Shown: one piece after another, positions 26,383 through 35,285 of the stretch
Position numbering within the stretch: the stretch's first letter is position 1
Layout: each line of letters opens with the position of its first letter
DNA from: CALBPI01 sp038521865
GTDB taxonomy: Bacteria > Pseudomonadota > Gammaproteobacteria > Steroidobacterales > Woeseiaceae
Direction: 5' to 3'
Assembly (NCBI GenBank): GCA_038521865.1
Contig: JBCBKO010000001.1
Coordinates: forward strand, 558,001 to 622,000
DNA length: 64,000 nt
The notes under the pieces: model-generated
Database searches by the model: none
Told to the model about the DNA's origin: nothing
The model's input: only the letters and a program-made list of their open reading frames with translations
Position numbers and translations under genes: made by a program

Positions 26383-26865
26383 CTAAAGCGCCTCGAGGAC
26401 AGCCTCAGCTGCGCTGACTTTAAAGTCACCAGGCGCTTCTACCGCAACATGAGTTGCGACATTGTTCTCGACGACGATAGCAAAGCGCTGGCCACGCATT
26501 CCCATACCGAACCCGGTCGCGTCCAATTCAAGGCCCAGCGCTCGTGTGTATTCTCCGTTTCCATCCGCGAGCATGATGACATCGTCACCCGCAGACCGGT
26601 CCTTACCCCAGGCATCCATGACGAATACATCGTTCACCGCCATGCAGGCGATGGTATCCACACCTTTATCCTTGAACGCCTGAGCGTGCTCCACAAATCC
26701 CGGTAGGTGGTTCATAGAACACGTCGGTGTAAACGCACCAGGAACAGAGATGAGCACAACTTTCTTACCGGTGAAAAGTGCTTCTGTAGACAAACCGGAA
26801 GGTCCGTTTTCGGTCATGATCCCGAAGTTTCCGGCTGGCATCGTGTCGCCGTTTGAAATGGTCAT
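26383..26865 (-). CDS. Peroxiredoxin, Prx5-like (AhpC/TSA family)
   Basis: Thiol peroxidase that reduces hydrogen peroxide and alkyl hydroperoxides. The ATG at 26865 has an AAGGAG site and gives 160 residues. The peroxidatic Cys lies in PGAFTPTCS, and the Prx5-type MAVNDVFVMDAWGK and MRGQRFAIVVENN follow. I see only one other candidate Cys (ACMAVND), so the resolving partner may be glutathione or another thiol. It is convergent with etfA and divergent from an acyl-CoA dehydrogenase gene. Confidence 0.92.
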   Translation of the reverse strand: MTISNGDTMPAGNFGIMTENGPSGLSTEALFTGKKVVLISVPGAFTPTCSMNHLPGFVEHAQAFKDKGVDTIACMAVNDVFVMDAWGKDRSAGDDVIMLADGNGEYTRALGLELDATGFGMGMRGQRFAIVVENNVATHVAVEAPGDFKVSAAEAVLEAL

Positions 26866-26950
26866 TCGTGTGCTCCTTGTCAGTCTTGAGACAACCTTCT
26901 TTTCCGGGACGGATGGTAGCGGATATTCGGTCAAATGAACGAATGCTGCA

Positions 26951-26978
26951 TTGCAAAAATTTTAAACCAGATTAAAAT
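26951..26978 (+). promoter_or_regulatory. Candidate promoter of acyl-CoA dehydrogenase gene
   Basis: TTGCAA (26951-26956) and TAAAAT (26973-26978) with 16-base spacing, in an AT-rich pocket about 35 bases before the GTG start of the dehydrogenase. Confidence 0.5.
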
Positions 26979-27013
26979 TTAGGGTTACGAAACGTCGCCT
27001 GGAGACTCTACTA

Positions 27014-28177
27014 GTGGACTTCCAACTCACAGAAGAACAACAAATGATTCAAGCGGCAGCCCGAGATTTTGCACAAAGCGAGATTGTCCCGGTTGCTGCC
27101 GAGTATGACGCCAGCGGCGCTTTTCCCTCGGATACGATCGCCAAAGCCGGGGAGCTGGGCTTTATGGGTATTGAGGTTCCGGAGTCCCTCGGCGGCGCCG
27201 GTTTGGACGCAGTGTCTTACGCCCTCATGATGGAAGAAATTGCTGCAGCTGACGGTGCCCATAGCACGATTATTTCAGTCAACAACTCGCTTTACGGGAC
27301 CGGCATCATGCTGTTCGGTACCGACGAACAGAAAGCGGGATACGTGTCACCTGTCGCAAGCGGACAGGCCATCGGTGCATACGCACTCACCGAACCCCAA
27401 TCAGGATCGGACAGCAGTAATATGCGCTCTCGTGCGGTGCTATCCGCTGACGGCAGCCACTACGTGATCAACGCCAAGAAGTCCTGGATCACCTCCGGTC
27501 CGGTCGCGAAGTATCTGGTGCTGTTTGCGATGACCGACGCGGATGCAGGTGCCGGCGGCGTCTCTGCGTTCATCATCGACACTGAAAAGCCTGGATTCGC
27601 TCGAGGAAAAACCGAACCTAAGCTTGGCATTCGTGCTTCCGCCACATGTGAGGTGGAACTCACCGACTATGAGTGCCCGGTCGAGTGTCGCCTTGGCGAC
27701 GAAGGACAGGGTTTCAAAATCGCCATGACCGTTCTGGATGCGGGTCGCATCGGAATCGCAGCCCAAGCAGTCGGCATTGCGCGAGCGGCATACGAAGCAA
27801 GTATTGCGTACGCCAAAGAGCGCGTCGCGTTCGGTTCACCGATTGGTGCGTTTCAGATGAACCAGTCGAAAATTGCTGATATGAAAATGCGACTTGAAGC
27901 CGCCCGACTATTGACGCTGCAGGCTGCGTGGTCGAAGGATGCCGCCAAGAAAACCGGCGCCAGAAACACGCTAAACGCCAGTATTGCGAAACTGTACGCC
28001 TCCGAGGCCGCCATGTTCATCACCCACGCCGCGGTACAGATGCACGGCGGTATGGGGTACAGCAAGGAAATGCCGGTCGAACGTTACTTCAGAGACGCAA
28101 AGATCACCGAAATCTACGAAGGAACCAGTGAGATCCAGAGAATGGTGATCGCTCGAAACGAAACGGGTTTACGGTAA
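27014..28177 (+). CDS. Acyl-CoA dehydrogenase (short/branched-chain type)
   Basis: FAD enzyme of 387 residues that introduces the alpha,beta double bond in acyl-CoA and passes electrons to ETF. It starts at GTG 27014 with a GGAG site. Motifs: YALTEPQSGSD for the FAD/substrate loop, SWITSG, AFGSPIGAFQMNQ and VQMHGGMGYSKEMPVERYFRDAKI. The catalytic Glu is in IYEGTSEIQRMVI. The Glu position and overall pattern match short-chain or 2-methyl-branched acyl-CoA dehydrogenases; chain length preference is not readable. It is convergent with a ferredoxin gene, three bases apart. Confidence 0.92.
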   Translation: MDFQLTEEQQMIQAAARDFAQSEIVPVAAEYDASGAFPSDTIAKAGELGFMGIEVPESLGGAGLDAVSYALMMEEIAAADGAHSTIISVNNSLYGTGIMLFGTDEQKAGYVSPVASGQAIGAYALTEPQSGSDSSNMRSRAVLSADGSHYVINAKKSWITSGPVAKYLVLFAMTDADAGAGGVSAFIIDTEKPGFARGKTEPKLGIRASATCEVELTDYECPVECRLGDEGQGFKIAMTVLDAGRIGIAAQAVGIARAAYEASIAYAKERVAFGSPIGAFQMNQSKIADMKMRLEAARLLTLQAAWSKDAAKKTGARNTLNASIAKLYASEAAMFITHAAVQMHGGMGYSKEMPVERYFRDAKITEIYEGTSEIQRMVIARNETGLR

Positions 28178-28180
28178 AAC

Positions 28181-28498
28181 TCAGCTCTCGTTGTCGGCAA
28201 CGTGGACGACGAGACCGTCGAGTTCGTCGGTGACTTCGATTTGGCAAGTCAGTCGGCTCGAGTCTTTTCGCTCATAGGCCGCGTCAAGCATGCTGTCTTC
28301 CATGTCGTCCATCGGCGGTAGCTTGTTAACCCAGGCAGCGTCGATGTAGGCATGACAGGTAGCGCAAGCACACGCGCCACCACATTCCGCAAGAATGCTG
28401 TTAACACCATTGTTCACGGCGGCTTCCATCACCGTGTAGCCCGTATCCACTTCCACTTCCTTGTGCTCATCGTTCTCGATGAAAATTATTTTTGGCAT
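28181..28498 (-). CDS. Adrenodoxin-type [2Fe-2S] ferredoxin
   Basis: A 105-residue electron carrier with the ligand pattern C-x5-C-x2-C in AECGGACACATCH and a fourth Cys in RLTCQIEV. YIDAAWVNKLPP and MLDAAYERK are typical of the adrenodoxin/putidaredoxin branch, which serves P450 or other monooxygenases. It is not the Isc-operon ferredoxin by context, since no isc genes are near. A GGAAGAG ribosome site precedes the ATG. Confidence 0.92.
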   Translation of the reverse strand: MPKIIFIENDEHKEVEVDTGYTVMEAAVNNGVNSILAECGGACACATCHAYIDAAWVNKLPPMDDMEDSMLDAAYERKDSSRLTCQIEVTDELDGLVVHVADNES

Positions 28499-28520
28499 CG
28501 TACTCTTCCAAAACGACTAA

Positions 28521-28547
28521 GGGGCGGCGCCCGCTAGGCACCGCCCC
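28521..28547 (-). terminator. Probable terminator of the TonB2-type operon
   Basis: On the minus strand an 11-base stem with one G-U pair (arms at 28521-28531 and 28537-28547, five-base loop) lies 20 bases after the TPR gene stop. The following TTAGTCGTTTT is only partly T-rich. Confidence 0.5.
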
Positions 28548-28567
28548 CGTTTATCTTCACAAATTAA

Positions 28568-29917
28568 CTAGGGTGCAGCTTCTTCGCTGGCCGGTACCGA
28601 ATTGCGCTTTTTCGCCTCTTCGACTGAACGTCGCAGCTGACGGAGGTCTTCGAGGATCGTGAGGTCGCTGTCGATGACGCTCATCCACTGCCTTGCGAGA
28701 CGCTTGTTCCGATCGCTGCCCGTAGATGCGACCCGGTTGAAGGTGCGGCGAGCTGCCGTCAATCGATCGAGGTTGTACTGACACATGCCGATCGTGACTT
28801 GGACATCATCGGGGCGCTGGAGACCTCCTTTCTGAATCGCATCTTCCCCAGCGTCGATGCACTCACCGTACCGCTCTGTGTTGAGGAACGCGATTGCGAG
28901 TCCGGCGCCGACATCACCATCGTCCGAGAGCTTTGCGGCTTCTCGCAGCGCAGGAATGGCTTTCTCGTCGTCTCGCGCCAATGTCCATGCCTGCGATAAC
29001 AAACGGTAGTTCTTGGCGTTCTCGCTGATTGTGCCGCTTTCCATTCCCGATTCCAGAACCCGAGCCGCCGCGAACGGGACCTCACCTTGTAGGTACAACT
29101 GAGCCATGGTGACAAGTTCGGATTCTGTCGTCAGCAGCCCGTCTGTGTACGCCGCCTCGTAGATGGCCAACATGCTGCGTTCTTCCTCAAGCTCGTTGAA
29201 GATACCCGCAAGTTGAAGCCAGTAGGTCTTCTTGGGCCAGCCCGCGATCAGGATCTTGAGCGTGTCACGTACGCAGTTGAAGTTCTCCATCTGGTAGCAC
29301 GCGTAGTACTTGAGGTTGAACCACTCCTCTTTTGGGCTCTGGTCGCGCTCTCTCGCCTCCGCAATCGCACTGTCAATCGGCGGGATCATCTGACGATATT
29401 GCTCAAGCTGCGCATACGATTGGGCGAGCAAAATGTAAGCGTCAGGCGCCGGATTTGTCGCGGTCTCAAACCACCGATTGAGGTACTCAATCGTTTTCGG
29501 ATAGTTCTCTTCCTGAGCGTAGAGCTGCGCGATCGTGTAGATCGTTCCTTGCACGTTACCCGGTTCGAGCGATTCGATTTGAATCATCTCCTCGTACGCG
29601 CGAATTGCCGCAACGTTGTTGCCGCGGGTGTACTCCAGAAACCCTTTGAAGTTCAGAACATTCCCACGCTCGAAGTCGGTGATGTCGTCACTGAGCAGGT
29701 TATTGACGATCCGGGTTGCTGTTGCCAGATCCTGAGGCTCTGCATCGATGGCTTCCTGCGCCTCGGTAAGATCCTCATAAACTGCCTTCGACAGCGTCTC
29801 CGCCCGCTTGGTTTCGCGCCGTGGTGGCTCGTCGTCTTCCTGTCCATGCGCGAGGGGTTGTGCTGTCGCGAGTACCAACACAGCAGATGCGATCGCAATT
29901 AAGTTCAGATTTCTCAT
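28568..29917 (-). CDS. Exported TPR protein of the TonB2-type cluster
   Basis: A 449-residue protein with a signal peptide (first 25 residues, ending in AHGQ) and at least six tetratricopeptide-like repeats, for example RGNNVAAIRAYEEMIQIE and AQLYAQEENYPKTIEYLNRW. It is the last gene of a DUF3450-TtpC-ExbB-ExbD-TonB-TPR operon. In Vibrio TonB2 clusters the matching gene encodes a periplasmic or outer-membrane-associated TPR protein that assists substrate-specific uptake. Its start overlaps the tonB stop (ATGA). Confidence 0.85.
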   Translation of the reverse strand: MRNLNLIAIASAVLVLATAQPLAHGQEDDEPPRRETKRAETLSKAVYEDLTEAQEAIDAEPQDLATATRIVNNLLSDDITDFERGNVLNFKGFLEYTRGNNVAAIRAYEEMIQIESLEPGNVQGTIYTIAQLYAQEENYPKTIEYLNRWFETATNPAPDAYILLAQSYAQLEQYRQMIPPIDSAIAEARERDQSPKEEWFNLKYYACYQMENFNCVRDTLKILIAGWPKKTYWLQLAGIFNELEEERSMLAIYEAAYTDGLLTTESELVTMAQLYLQGEVPFAAARVLESGMESGTISENAKNYRLLSQAWTLARDDEKAIPALREAAKLSDDGDVGAGLAIAFLNTERYGECIDAGEDAIQKGGLQRPDDVQVTIGMCQYNLDRLTAARRTFNRVASTGSDRNKRLARQWMSVIDSDLTILEDLRQLRRSVEEAKKRNSVPASEEAAP

Positions 29918-30510
29918 TTGGTCAACTCGAACGTCAATTGAGTTTCAACGCCTGGTGTTGAGACAGGCTGTCCGTCGACGACTTTCGGCTTGTAGCGCCA
30001 CCCGAGCACGGCTTTAATCGCCGCACGCTCAAACAGTCGGCTCGTCGAATAAGTCACCACGGGGTCTACAACCTCGCCAAGTTCATTCACTGTGAATTCG
30101 ACGATGACGTAGCCCTCTAGTCCACGCTGCGCAGCTCGCTGCGGGTACTGCGGCGGCACTCGTACGATCGGAAGGTATTCCCCATCCGCGACGCCCGGTG
30201 TGCCGATGCCCAACCCCGACGTGTTGGCGATTGGTGGCGGGGCAACGCCAATTGCGCTCACATCGGGCGATACGTCACTGCTTGGCGGCGGCGGCACGTC
30301 AGGTGGCGGCGTTTCCGGTTGCTTCGGCGGCTCGGGCTTGCGCTCCTGCCGATTCACAACCTCTTCCTGCTTGACTTCCACAAAGTCGAGGACCATCCGC
30401 TCGCGCGGATCGGACAACGCAGCTTCGCCGCTCTCGATCAGGAAGTTCATCAGGAACAACAGGAAAGTCGTGACTAATGCTCCGCTGACGATGCCAATGA
30501 TGTAACGCAT
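29914..30510 (-). CDS. tonB: TonB-family energy transducer (TonB2-like)
   Basis: A 198-residue protein with one N-terminal membrane segment (about 5-25), a Pro-rich periplasmic linker (EPPKQPETPPPDVPPPP) and a C-terminal TonB domain: PQYPQRAAQRGLEGYVIVEF, then LFERAAIKAVLGWRYKPKVVDG. Short linker and cluster context place it with TonB2-type proteins, which transmit proton-motive force from ExbB/ExbD/TtpC to outer-membrane receptors. No receptor gene is nearby. Confidence 0.92.
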   Translation of the reverse strand: MRYIIGIVSGALVTTFLLFLMNFLIESGEAALSDPRERMVLDFVEVKQEEVVNRQERKPEPPKQPETPPPDVPPPPSSDVSPDVSAIGVAPPPIANTSGLGIGTPGVADGEYLPIVRVPPQYPQRAAQRGLEGYVIVEFTVNELGEVVDPVVTYSTSRLFERAAIKAVLGWRYKPKVVDGQPVSTPGVETQLTFELTK

Positions 30511-30550
30511 ATTACTGCCTCCAACCTGCCGCTATAACGCGGAAGCGTTG

Positions 30551-30958
30551 CTAGTTATTCGCCGCCAGAGAGACGTTTTCGACGCCTGCTGCACGTGCTG
30601 CATCCATGACGATCACAAGCGTCTCATTGTTCGACTTCTTGTCCGCCTGGATAACCACTGACCCTTTCGGGTTCTCGGCGTGAAGGCGCTCGATATTTGC
30701 GCGCACCGCACGTGGGTCGATCTGGCGTCGATCCATAAAGATTTGGTTGTTCTCGCCAATAGCAATCAGGATGTTTGCATCGTCAACCTTGTTGGCTGTC
30801 GGGGCATCCGGGCGGTTCACATCGAGACCGGTTTCCTTGATGAAGGATGCGGTGACGATAAAGAAGATCAACATGATGAATACCACGTCCAACATGGGCG
30901 TCAGATCAATTTGTGCTTCTTCTTCTTCAGCGCCAGCTTGTCCAATTCCTCTACGCAT
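30551..30958 (-). CDS. exbD: ExbD-family biopolymer transport protein
   Basis: A 135-residue bitopic membrane protein. The conserved Asp of the proton path is in IDLTPMLDVVFIMLIFFIV, followed by a periplasmic domain with GSVVIQADKKSNNETLV. It forms the motor with the ExbB homologue encoded just upstream (12-base gap). Confidence 0.94.
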   Translation of the reverse strand: MRRGIGQAGAEEEEAQIDLTPMLDVVFIMLIFFIVTASFIKETGLDVNRPDAPTANKVDDANILIAIGENNQIFMDRRQIDPRAVRANIERLHAENPKGSVVIQADKKSNNETLVIVMDAARAAGVENVSLAANN

Positions 30959-30970
30959 GTCGCTTGCTCC

Positions 30971-31498
30971 TTAATGATCCATTGTGAGCGAGTCTTCCAG
31001 AAGGCCGACTTCGCGCTCCGACCGACGGGTCAGGACTGTAACAACCAGAACGCCGGATAGTGCACCTACCATTCCGGCCATTGTCGGAATAGTGGCTGAC
31101 GACACGCCGTCGGCCATGGAACGCACATTGCCCGACCCGGCGAACGCCATGACTTCGAACACACGAATCATGCCGGTCACCGTGCCCATCAAACCGAGCA
31201 GCGGGCAAAGTGCAACCAGCGTCTGAATCACGCCCAGCCACTTTTCGCTCTCTTGTTCGACTTCCGAGATCAGCTTCGTGCGGATCTGATGTGCTGCCCA
31301 GGACTTCCGTTCCGCACGCGCCTCCCACTTCCTGCGGGCATTGGCGACTAGCTGCGGCATCTGTAGTCGGTAGAACAAGCTGCGCTCCACGATCAACAAC
31401 CACATCAAAAAGATGGTGATCGCGATCCAGGTCAGCAGCGGCCCGCCGGCTTCCATGAAGTCCCGTGTCGACAAAAATTGGTCTTCTAACCAACGCAT
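30971..31498 (-). CDS. exbB: ExbB/TolQ-family proton channel
   Basis: A 175-residue protein with three membrane segments. One is near the N-terminus (LLTWIAITIFLMWLLIV), and two form the C-terminal MotA/TolQ/ExbB domain with LVALCPLLGLMGTVTGMI and GGVSSATIPTMAGMVGAL-like glycine-rich helices. It is short for ExbB, as in the ExbB2 type, and is preceded by a longer TtpC-like homologue. Confidence 0.92.
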   Translation of the reverse strand: MRWLEDQFLSTRDFMEAGGPLLTWIAITIFLMWLLIVERSLFYRLQMPQLVANARRKWEARAERKSWAAHQIRTKLISEVEQESEKWLGVIQTLVALCPLLGLMGTVTGMIRVFEVMAFAGSGNVRSMADGVSSATIPTMAGMVGALSGVLVVTVLTRRSEREVGLLEDSLTMDH

Positions 31499-31510
31499 GG
31501 TTCGACCCCT

Positions 31511-32893
31511 TTACTGTGCGCTGTGGGCTGCTTCCGAGTGCTCGGCAATCAGGCCAGCACTCTGTTCCTGAAGGATGCCGAGCAGACTCTTCGCGCGGCC
31601 AGATAGTACTGTGTGTAACAGAACCATCGGAATCGCTACCACCAGACCCAATACCGTGGTCATTAGCGCTTGCGAAATACCGCCCGCCATCAGCTTCGGA
31701 TCGCCCGCGCCGTAAAGCGTGATTACCTGGAAGGTCTTGATCATACCCGTCACCGTTCCGAGCAGCCCTGCGAGTGGTGCGACAACCGAAATCACTTTCA
31801 CAAGCAGAATTCCGCGCTGGATTTTCGGTACTTCCTTGAGCACCGCTTCGTTCAGCTTGAGCTCTAGTGTTTCGGTATCCACCGATTTATTGCTTGTGTA
31901 AGCCTTCAGTACGCGGCCAAGTGCGTTGTCATCACGCGGGTTGCCGACATCTTTAAGCTGGCTGCTCACTTTCGCGCTTGCAGTAGTCAGGCTGACGAAA
32001 AGGAATACAGCGATCAACAAGCCGACTATGCCCAAAGCAATGATGCAATATCCGACCACGCCGCCGTCGTTGATGCGATCGCGCACCGACTTCGAGGCGA
32101 CCAAAGTCGCGAGCACGCTACCACCCGTCGGGTCAACGCCAGCAATGACAGTCGAGCCCGGAGCTGCGTTTGCGACGTCGGAGGCAGCGCTTGTGAAGCG
32201 CCCTGCCGGTTGTTTCGGCAGACCTTTCAGCACAGAAGCGCCTTCGAGTACTTTATACTCAAGAAAACGCCCAGGTGCGACCACGTTAAAGTTACCAACG
32301 CGAACCACTTCAGCCGTCGTGATTTCATTATCACCGGTGACGATCTCGGTCGTGAACTTGGCCACTTTTCCGGATTCAACGATTTCACGCTGCATCTCGA
32401 ACCAGAGTTGCTCGATCTCCTCGATTTCCGCTAGCTCGCTAGAACTGCCCATCTTGGCACCCAACGCTACGAGGAAATCTTCGCGCTCTGCAAACTGCAG
32501 GTTCGTCGGTGATGCAGAGAACACGCCCTGAAGATCACCAGAGACTTGCTGGATTTCACCAAACAACTCGGTCAAGTTGCCGAGTTCTTTCTTTAGTTCT
32601 TCCTGAGCGATCGCGAGCGCAGCTTCGTTTTCGTCGTATTGGTTACTGAGACGCTCGCCAAGTGCGCGTGCTGCATCGCGCTCGGCAATCGCCTGGTTCA
32701 GGAGCTGTTGTTGCTCTGACTGACGGCTACGGAATTCCGCCTCGCGACGACGCGCTTCGGCGGTATCTGCTGTCTCGCCGCGCTCGATTTGACGCAACAA
32801 TTCGCTCAGCGAAGAGGCTTCCTGCGCGACTGCAGGCATTGAAAGCAGTAGCGCCGCGGCTACTGCAAAAACCATCGTTTTTATCTGTTTCAT
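31511..32893 (-). CDS. TtpC-like MotA/TolQ/ExbB protein with periplasmic coiled coil
   Basis: A 460-residue protein with a cleavable signal peptide (about residues 1-23, ending in AVAQ). A long Glu/Gln-rich coiled coil runs from about 25 to 110 (RRREAEFRSRQSEQQQLL) and is followed by a periplasmic segment. The C-terminal half is a proton-channel domain with APLAGLLGTVTGMIKTFQV and GGISQALMTTVLGLVVAIP. This arrangement is that of Vibrio TtpC, an extra component required by TonB2 systems. Confidence 0.88.
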   Translation of the reverse strand: MKQIKTMVFAVAAALLLSMPAVAQEASSLSELLRQIERGETADTAEARRREAEFRSRQSEQQQLLNQAIAERDAARALGERLSNQYDENEAALAIAQEELKKELGNLTELFGEIQQVSGDLQGVFSASPTNLQFAEREDFLVALGAKMGSSSELAEIEEIEQLWFEMQREIVESGKVAKFTTEIVTGDNEITTAEVVRVGNFNVVAPGRFLEYKVLEGASVLKGLPKQPAGRFTSAASDVANAAPGSTVIAGVDPTGGSVLATLVASKSVRDRINDGGVVGYCIIALGIVGLLIAVFLFVSLTTASAKVSSQLKDVGNPRDDNALGRVLKAYTSNKSVDTETLELKLNEAVLKEVPKIQRGILLVKVISVVAPLAGLLGTVTGMIKTFQVITLYGAGDPKLMAGGISQALMTTVLGLVVAIPMVLLHTVLSGRAKSLLGILQEQSAGLIAEHSEAAHSAQ

Positions 32894-32900
32894 TTTTCGA

Positions 32901-33671
32901 TTACTCCGAGACCGTTACCGGCACCAGGAGCAATTCCGGTGCGATTTGCTGTTTTGCGACCTGCAGCCCTTTGAAGACTTCAGCGCGGTAGCTGTTGTCG
33001 ATTTCAAACTGCCTGGTGGTCGGGTTGTAACGACCTGTGACGCTCTGATCCGCCGTTTGGAACAGTAACGCGACGCGACCGAGACGCAGGAAGTCGACGT
33101 TGTACTCCTTGCCATCGATCGGAATCATGCCCTCGTAAGTCACGATTTTGCGGCCATAGTTCACTTCAATCGTGTAGGCCTCCATCACCTTGCGGAATTT
33201 CTCAGCCGTGTTCACACCCGGATCGTCGATGATGTCTTTGAGAGTCTGCAGACGGTCCGCACGCTCTTGCGCCAGGAACGGAATGTCCAGCTCAATGATC
33301 TGCTCCAGGCGATCGATCATGCGAGTAACCAGCGGCAGGATCTGCACGTTGACTTCCGAGGCGCGCTTTTTCGAGTCTTCAATCTTCGCGATCTCGGCCA
33401 GCTGTGCCTCAACCTGTAGCTGCAGACGTTCGTTGTAGATGTCGAGCCCGTCTTTCTCTTTCGTAATCACGCGGTACTGGTCAGTGATTGAGCGTGTCTG
33501 GGAAACGATACGTTCAACACGCTGCTGAGACTGCACTTGGCGGTCCAGCCGATTCCCCTCGGCACGCAGCACTGAATCGACGCTTTGGGCCATAACCGGC
33601 ACTGAAAGTGCCATTCCGGCCACCGCCGTCATCACAACGCTTGCGCGCTTTCCGATCTCAAACGGGTTCAT
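32901..33671 (-). CDS. DUF3450 family exported protein
   Basis: First gene of the TonB2-type operon. The 256-residue protein has a signal peptide (to about residue 28, SVPVMAQS) and a helical coiled-coil half with VQSQQRVERIVSQTRS. The C-terminal domain is typical of DUF3450, with FLRLGRVALLFQTADQS and GLQVAKQQIAPELLLVP. The family is consistently encoded next to TtpC/ExbB2; its role is unknown but probably periplasmic. A GAGGAG ribosome site precedes the ATG. Confidence 0.88.
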   Translation of the reverse strand: MNPFEIGKRASVVMTAVAGMALSVPVMAQSVDSVLRAEGNRLDRQVQSQQRVERIVSQTRSITDQYRVITKEKDGLDIYNERLQLQVEAQLAEIAKIEDSKKRASEVNVQILPLVTRMIDRLEQIIELDIPFLAQERADRLQTLKDIIDDPGVNTAEKFRKVMEAYTIEVNYGRKIVTYEGMIPIDGKEYNVDFLRLGRVALLFQTADQSVTGRYNPTTRQFEIDNSYRAEVFKGLQVAKQQIAPELLLVPVTVSE

Positions 33672-33944
33672 GAGTTCTCCTCATCCATCGTTATATTCAT
33701 TAAAAAAGATTGAGGTTCGACCGATAGGCGAACGTGTGCCACAAGCACACGCTCATGAACCGAATGACTGGCTGTCATGTGTGTTCTACCCCTGAACCTA
33801 CCCCGGCTGCCTGGAGCAACCAGCAAACTAAACGGCGCGTTCACCCTCATCCGCGCTCGTTGGCGGAGAATACCACAGCAGTTCGACGTGACCAGTCCGA
33901 ATTTAACCGCACTAGTTACGCTCGAAACTGGCTGCCGAAATGCC
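33672..33944. other. Gap between acyl-CoA dehydrogenase and DUF3450 operon
   Basis: These 273 bases hold no supported gene. The promoter of the TonB2-type operon should lie here; a TATAAC at about 33691-33696 (minus strand) is a possible -10 with no good -35. I see no clear Fur box. Confidence 0.4.
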
Positions 33945-35165
33945 TTACACCCCCCGCTGGGCCTGTTGTGACCCGAGTTCGAGCTTTGCAATCGTGACGC
34001 GATGAACTTCGTCTGGACCATCGGCAAGGCGCAAGGTTCGCGACATGGCCCACGCATACGCCAGCATAAAGTCCTGCGAAACCCCGCCACCCCCGTGGCA
34101 TTGGATAGCGCGGTCAATAACCCGCAAAGCCATCGTGGGCGCAACCACCTTAATCATCGCGATGTGTGAACGGGCGACCTTATTGCCGACCTTGTCCATC
34201 ATGTCTGCCGCCTTCAGCGTGAGCAAACGGGCCTGCTCGATGTCAATGCGCGATTCCGCAATCGACTCTCGCACCACGCCTTGTTGTGAAAGTGGACGAC
34301 CAAACGCAACTCGCTCATCGACACGCTTGCACATCGCTTCGAGAGCGCGCTCGGCGAGACCGATCAAACGCATGCAGTGATGGATTCGGCCTGGTCCGAG
34401 ACGCCCCTGTGCGATTTCAAAGCCCCGGCCCTCCCCGAGCAACATGTTCTCAGCCGGCACTCGGACGTTTTCAAACAGCACCTCGGCATGGCCGTGTGGC
34501 GCATCGTCGTAGCCGAACACGCCCAATGGCCTCAGGACGTTAACTCCAGGCGTATCCATCGGCACCAAAATCATCGACTGCTGCACGTGGCGTTCTGCCG
34601 ATGGGTCGGTCTTGCCCATGACGATGAGAATTTTGCAGCGTGGGTCCATCGCCCCGCTGGTCCACCATTTCCGGCCGTTGATGACATATTCATTGCCGTC
34701 TCGGACAATCTCGCAAGCAATGTTAGTCGCATCCGAGGAAGCAACCTCGGGCTCGGTCATGGCGAACGCCGAGCGGATTTCACCGGCCAGCAACGGCTCG
34801 AGCCACTGCGCTTTGTGTGCCTCCGTGCCGTAGCGCTCAAGCACTTCCATATTGCCGGTATCCGGTGCCGCACAGTTGAACACTTCCGGTGCGATTGGCG
34901 AGCGACCCATGATTTCGCATAGCGGCGCATACTCGAGGTTGGTCAGACCCGCGCCTCGGTCGCTTTCCGGGAGAAACAGATTCCAAAGGCCGGCTTTTTT
35001 TGCCTCCGCCTTCAGTTGCTCCATGATCGGCGGGATGGTCCAGCGATCTTCGGCGTTTTCTATGTAGTCGTGATAGGCCGCCTCGTTCGGATAGATATGC
35101 TCGTCCATAAACGCCAGTAGACGCTCCTGGAGTGCCTGGACCTTAGGTGTGTAATCGAAGTTCAT
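33945..35165 (-). CDS. Acyl-CoA dehydrogenase, ACAD10/11-like
   Basis: A 406-residue flavoprotein from the ATG at 35165, which has an AGGGGGA site. Motifs: FAMTEPEVASSDATNI for the FAD loop, NGRKWWTSGAMDPRC, GRIHHCMRLIGLAERAL, VAFGRPLSQQGV and CHGGGGVSQDF. The final helix LRLADGPDEVHR replaces the usual IYEGTSEIQR. This pattern is that of the ACAD10/11-like branch, which acts on 4-hydroxy or long-chain acyl-CoAs in studied cases. It is divergent from a quinone-oxidoreductase gene. Confidence 0.9.
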   Translation of the reverse strand: MNFDYTPKVQALQERLLAFMDEHIYPNEAAYHDYIENAEDRWTIPPIMEQLKAEAKKAGLWNLFLPESDRGAGLTNLEYAPLCEIMGRSPIAPEVFNCAAPDTGNMEVLERYGTEAHKAQWLEPLLAGEIRSAFAMTEPEVASSDATNIACEIVRDGNEYVINGRKWWTSGAMDPRCKILIVMGKTDPSAERHVQQSMILVPMDTPGVNVLRPLGVFGYDDAPHGHAEVLFENVRVPAENMLLGEGRGFEIAQGRLGPGRIHHCMRLIGLAERALEAMCKRVDERVAFGRPLSQQGVVRESIAESRIDIEQARLLTLKAADMMDKVGNKVARSHIAMIKVVAPTMALRVIDRAIQCHGGGGVSQDFMLAYAWAMSRTLRLADGPDEVHRVTIAKLELGSQQAQRGV

Positions 35166-35285
35166 GAGCTGAGTCCCCCTTAGCTTCCGGCGAGGATACG
35201 CAAGCCCCGTCAACACCGCCACCGGTTGTCGATATCGGGTTCACACACTAAGCTCGGCGCATCTTTGACGTGGGGGACAAATCTG

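Noticed and set aside
30951..31493. Arg/His-rich minus frame over exbB
   Set aside because: Frame-shifted shadow of exbB, whose membrane segments and channel motifs are clear.
33672..33760. Fur box upstream of the TonB2-type operon
   Set aside because: Only scattered matches to the GATAATGATAATCATTATC consensus; not enough to call.
33668..34144. Minus-strand frame across the end of the acyl-CoA dehydrogenase and the gap before DUF3450
   Set aside because: It overlaps the certain dehydrogenase in another frame and has an atypical Arg/Cys-rich composition; no family likeness.
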